Notes under the pieces: generated by a model
The model's database searches: none
The model's input: the letters and a program-made list of their open reading frames with translations, nothing else
What the model was told of the DNA's origin: nothing
Shown here: one piece after another, positions 13,199 to 13,633 of the stretch
Layout: the number at the start of each line of letters is the position of its first letter
How positions within the stretch are numbered: the stretch's first letter is position 1
Assembly (NCBI GenBank): GCA_943356515.1
Contig: CALRFM010000018.1
Location: forward strand, 1-13,633
DNA length: 13,633 nucleotides
Origin: Patescibacteria group bacterium
GTDB lineage: Bacteria; Patescibacteriota; Microgenomatia; UBA1406; GWC2-37-13
Direction: 5' to 3'
Made by a program: the position numbers and the translations under genes

Positions 13199-13633
13199 AT
13201 GGATAAAAAATTCAAACCCCAAGATCACGAGCAACAACTCTATGCTTTTTGGGAAAAGGCGGGCTATTTTAATGCAAAGGCAGACTCCAACAAAGAGCCA
13301 TTTTGCATAGTTCTTCCTCCGCCAAATGCCAATGCAGACCTTCATTTGGGCCATGCCATGTATGTATATGAAGATGTCATGATTCGTTACCAGCACTTGA
13401 TGGGTAAAGAAGTATTGTGGCTTGCAGGAGCAGATCATGCCGGAATAGAAACGCAGTTTGTGTATGAAAAGCATCTCAAGAAACAAGGAAAGAGTAGATT
13501 CGATTTTGACCGCAAAACCTTATTTGCCGATATCTGGGATTTTGTGATGAAAAACCGAGATACCATGGAGAATCAACTCCGAACCCTTGGTTTTGCCCTT
13601 GATTGGAGCAAAAAGAAGTTCACCATGGATCCC
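13199..13633 (+). CDS. valS: Valyl-tRNA synthetase (N-terminal part, runs off the window)
   Basis: Charges tRNA-Val (EC 6.1.1.9). The frame is open from ATG 13199 to the last base, giving 145 residues of an enzyme that is usually 800-900 long. It starts MDKKFKPQDHEQQLYAFWEK. The class I HIGH motif appears as HLGH at 49-52 within LPPPNANADLHLGHAM. GADHAGIETQ at 77-86 corresponds to the GTDHAGIATQ segment that separates ValRS from IleRS and LeuRS. Both segments deviate slightly from the usual bacterial forms (NVTG is NANA here, T and A replaced). The gene is divergent from DUF2298 with a 60-nt gap. The editing domain and KMSKS are outside the window. Confidence 0.93.
   Translation, partial: MDKKFKPQDHEQQLYAFWEKAGYFNAKADSNKEPFCIVLPPPNANADLHLGHAMYVYEDVMIRYQHLMGKEVLWLAGADHAGIETQFVYEKHLKKQGKSRFDFDRKTLFADIWDFVMKNRDTMENQLRTLGFALDWSKKKFTMDP

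Noticed and set aside
1..13633. Archaeal (DPANN) origin of the window
   Set aside because: The mevalonate genes and ligase are archaeal-like, but TTGACA/TATAAT promoters placed for bacterial RNA polymerase, VirB2-like CPR pilins and a T-tract terminator favour a bacterium.
1..13633. Recoded genetic code (TGA as glycine)
   Set aside because: TGA ends HMG-CoA synthase, DUF35, mevalonate kinase and uppS at family-appropriate lengths.
1..13633. CRISPR array, tRNA, rRNA or insertion sequence
   Set aside because: No regularly spaced direct repeats, no cloverleaf with CCA end, no rRNA-like stretch and no transposase frame were found by eye.

Overview
The window most likely comes from a Patescibacteria/CPR bacterium, probably Microgenomates-like. 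The evidence is the tight gene packing, two small VirB2/TrbC-like two-helix pilins of the type common in that group, a DUF2298 'YYY' membrane protein, an archaeal-type mevalonate operon and an archaeal-type ATP-dependent DNA ligase, all under bacterial -35/-10 promoters. TGA ends several genes, so the recoded TGA=Gly lineages are excluded. The exact lineage is inferred and was not tested by any search.

Layout. (1) 1-3129, plus strand: the end of archaeal-type HMG-CoA synthase, then acetoacetyl-CoA thiolase, a small DUF35 protein and mevalonate kinase, packed with ATGA overlaps or a 1-nt gap. In archaea the first three proteins form one channeling complex. Here the DUF35 member has lost its zinc ribbon. 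(2) 3130-3923, minus strand: two pilin-like membrane proteins. One carries a C-terminal six-cysteine domain with the cysteine order of an inhibitor cystine knot. (3) 3955-9448, plus strand: cis-prenyltransferase (uppS), trans-polyprenyl diphosphate synthase, a Fic protein, ATP-dependent DNA ligase and a clan GH-A-like glycosidase. (4) 9440-10364, minus strand: a family 2 glycosyltransferase and an 82-residue membrane protein. (5) 10365-10906: a non-coding-rich gap with a palindromic element, a DnaA-box-like dyad, a probable 51-codon gene and a long bidirectional terminator hairpin. (6) 10907-13138, minus strand: a 743-residue DUF2298 membrane protein. (7) 13199 to the end, plus strand: the start of valyl-tRNA synthetase.

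How it fits together. The operon in (1) takes acetyl-CoA to phosphomevalonate (HMG-CoA reductase and the later decarboxylation steps are not in the window). The two prenyltransferases in (3) then use isopentenyl diphosphate to make the allylic primer and the long cis-polyprenyl lipid carrier. GT2 and the DUF2298 protein (possibly GT-C-like) are plausible users of a lipid-linked sugar route, though this is inference. The pilin pair is inserted in opposite orientation between the two isoprenoid blocks and shares a very compact divergent promoter with uppS.

Most noteworthy: the knottin-like pilin tail; the zinc-ribbon-less DUF35; a recurring -10 box only 6-13 nt before start codons, suggesting widespread leaderless mRNAs; and the structured 10.4-10.9 kb gap.
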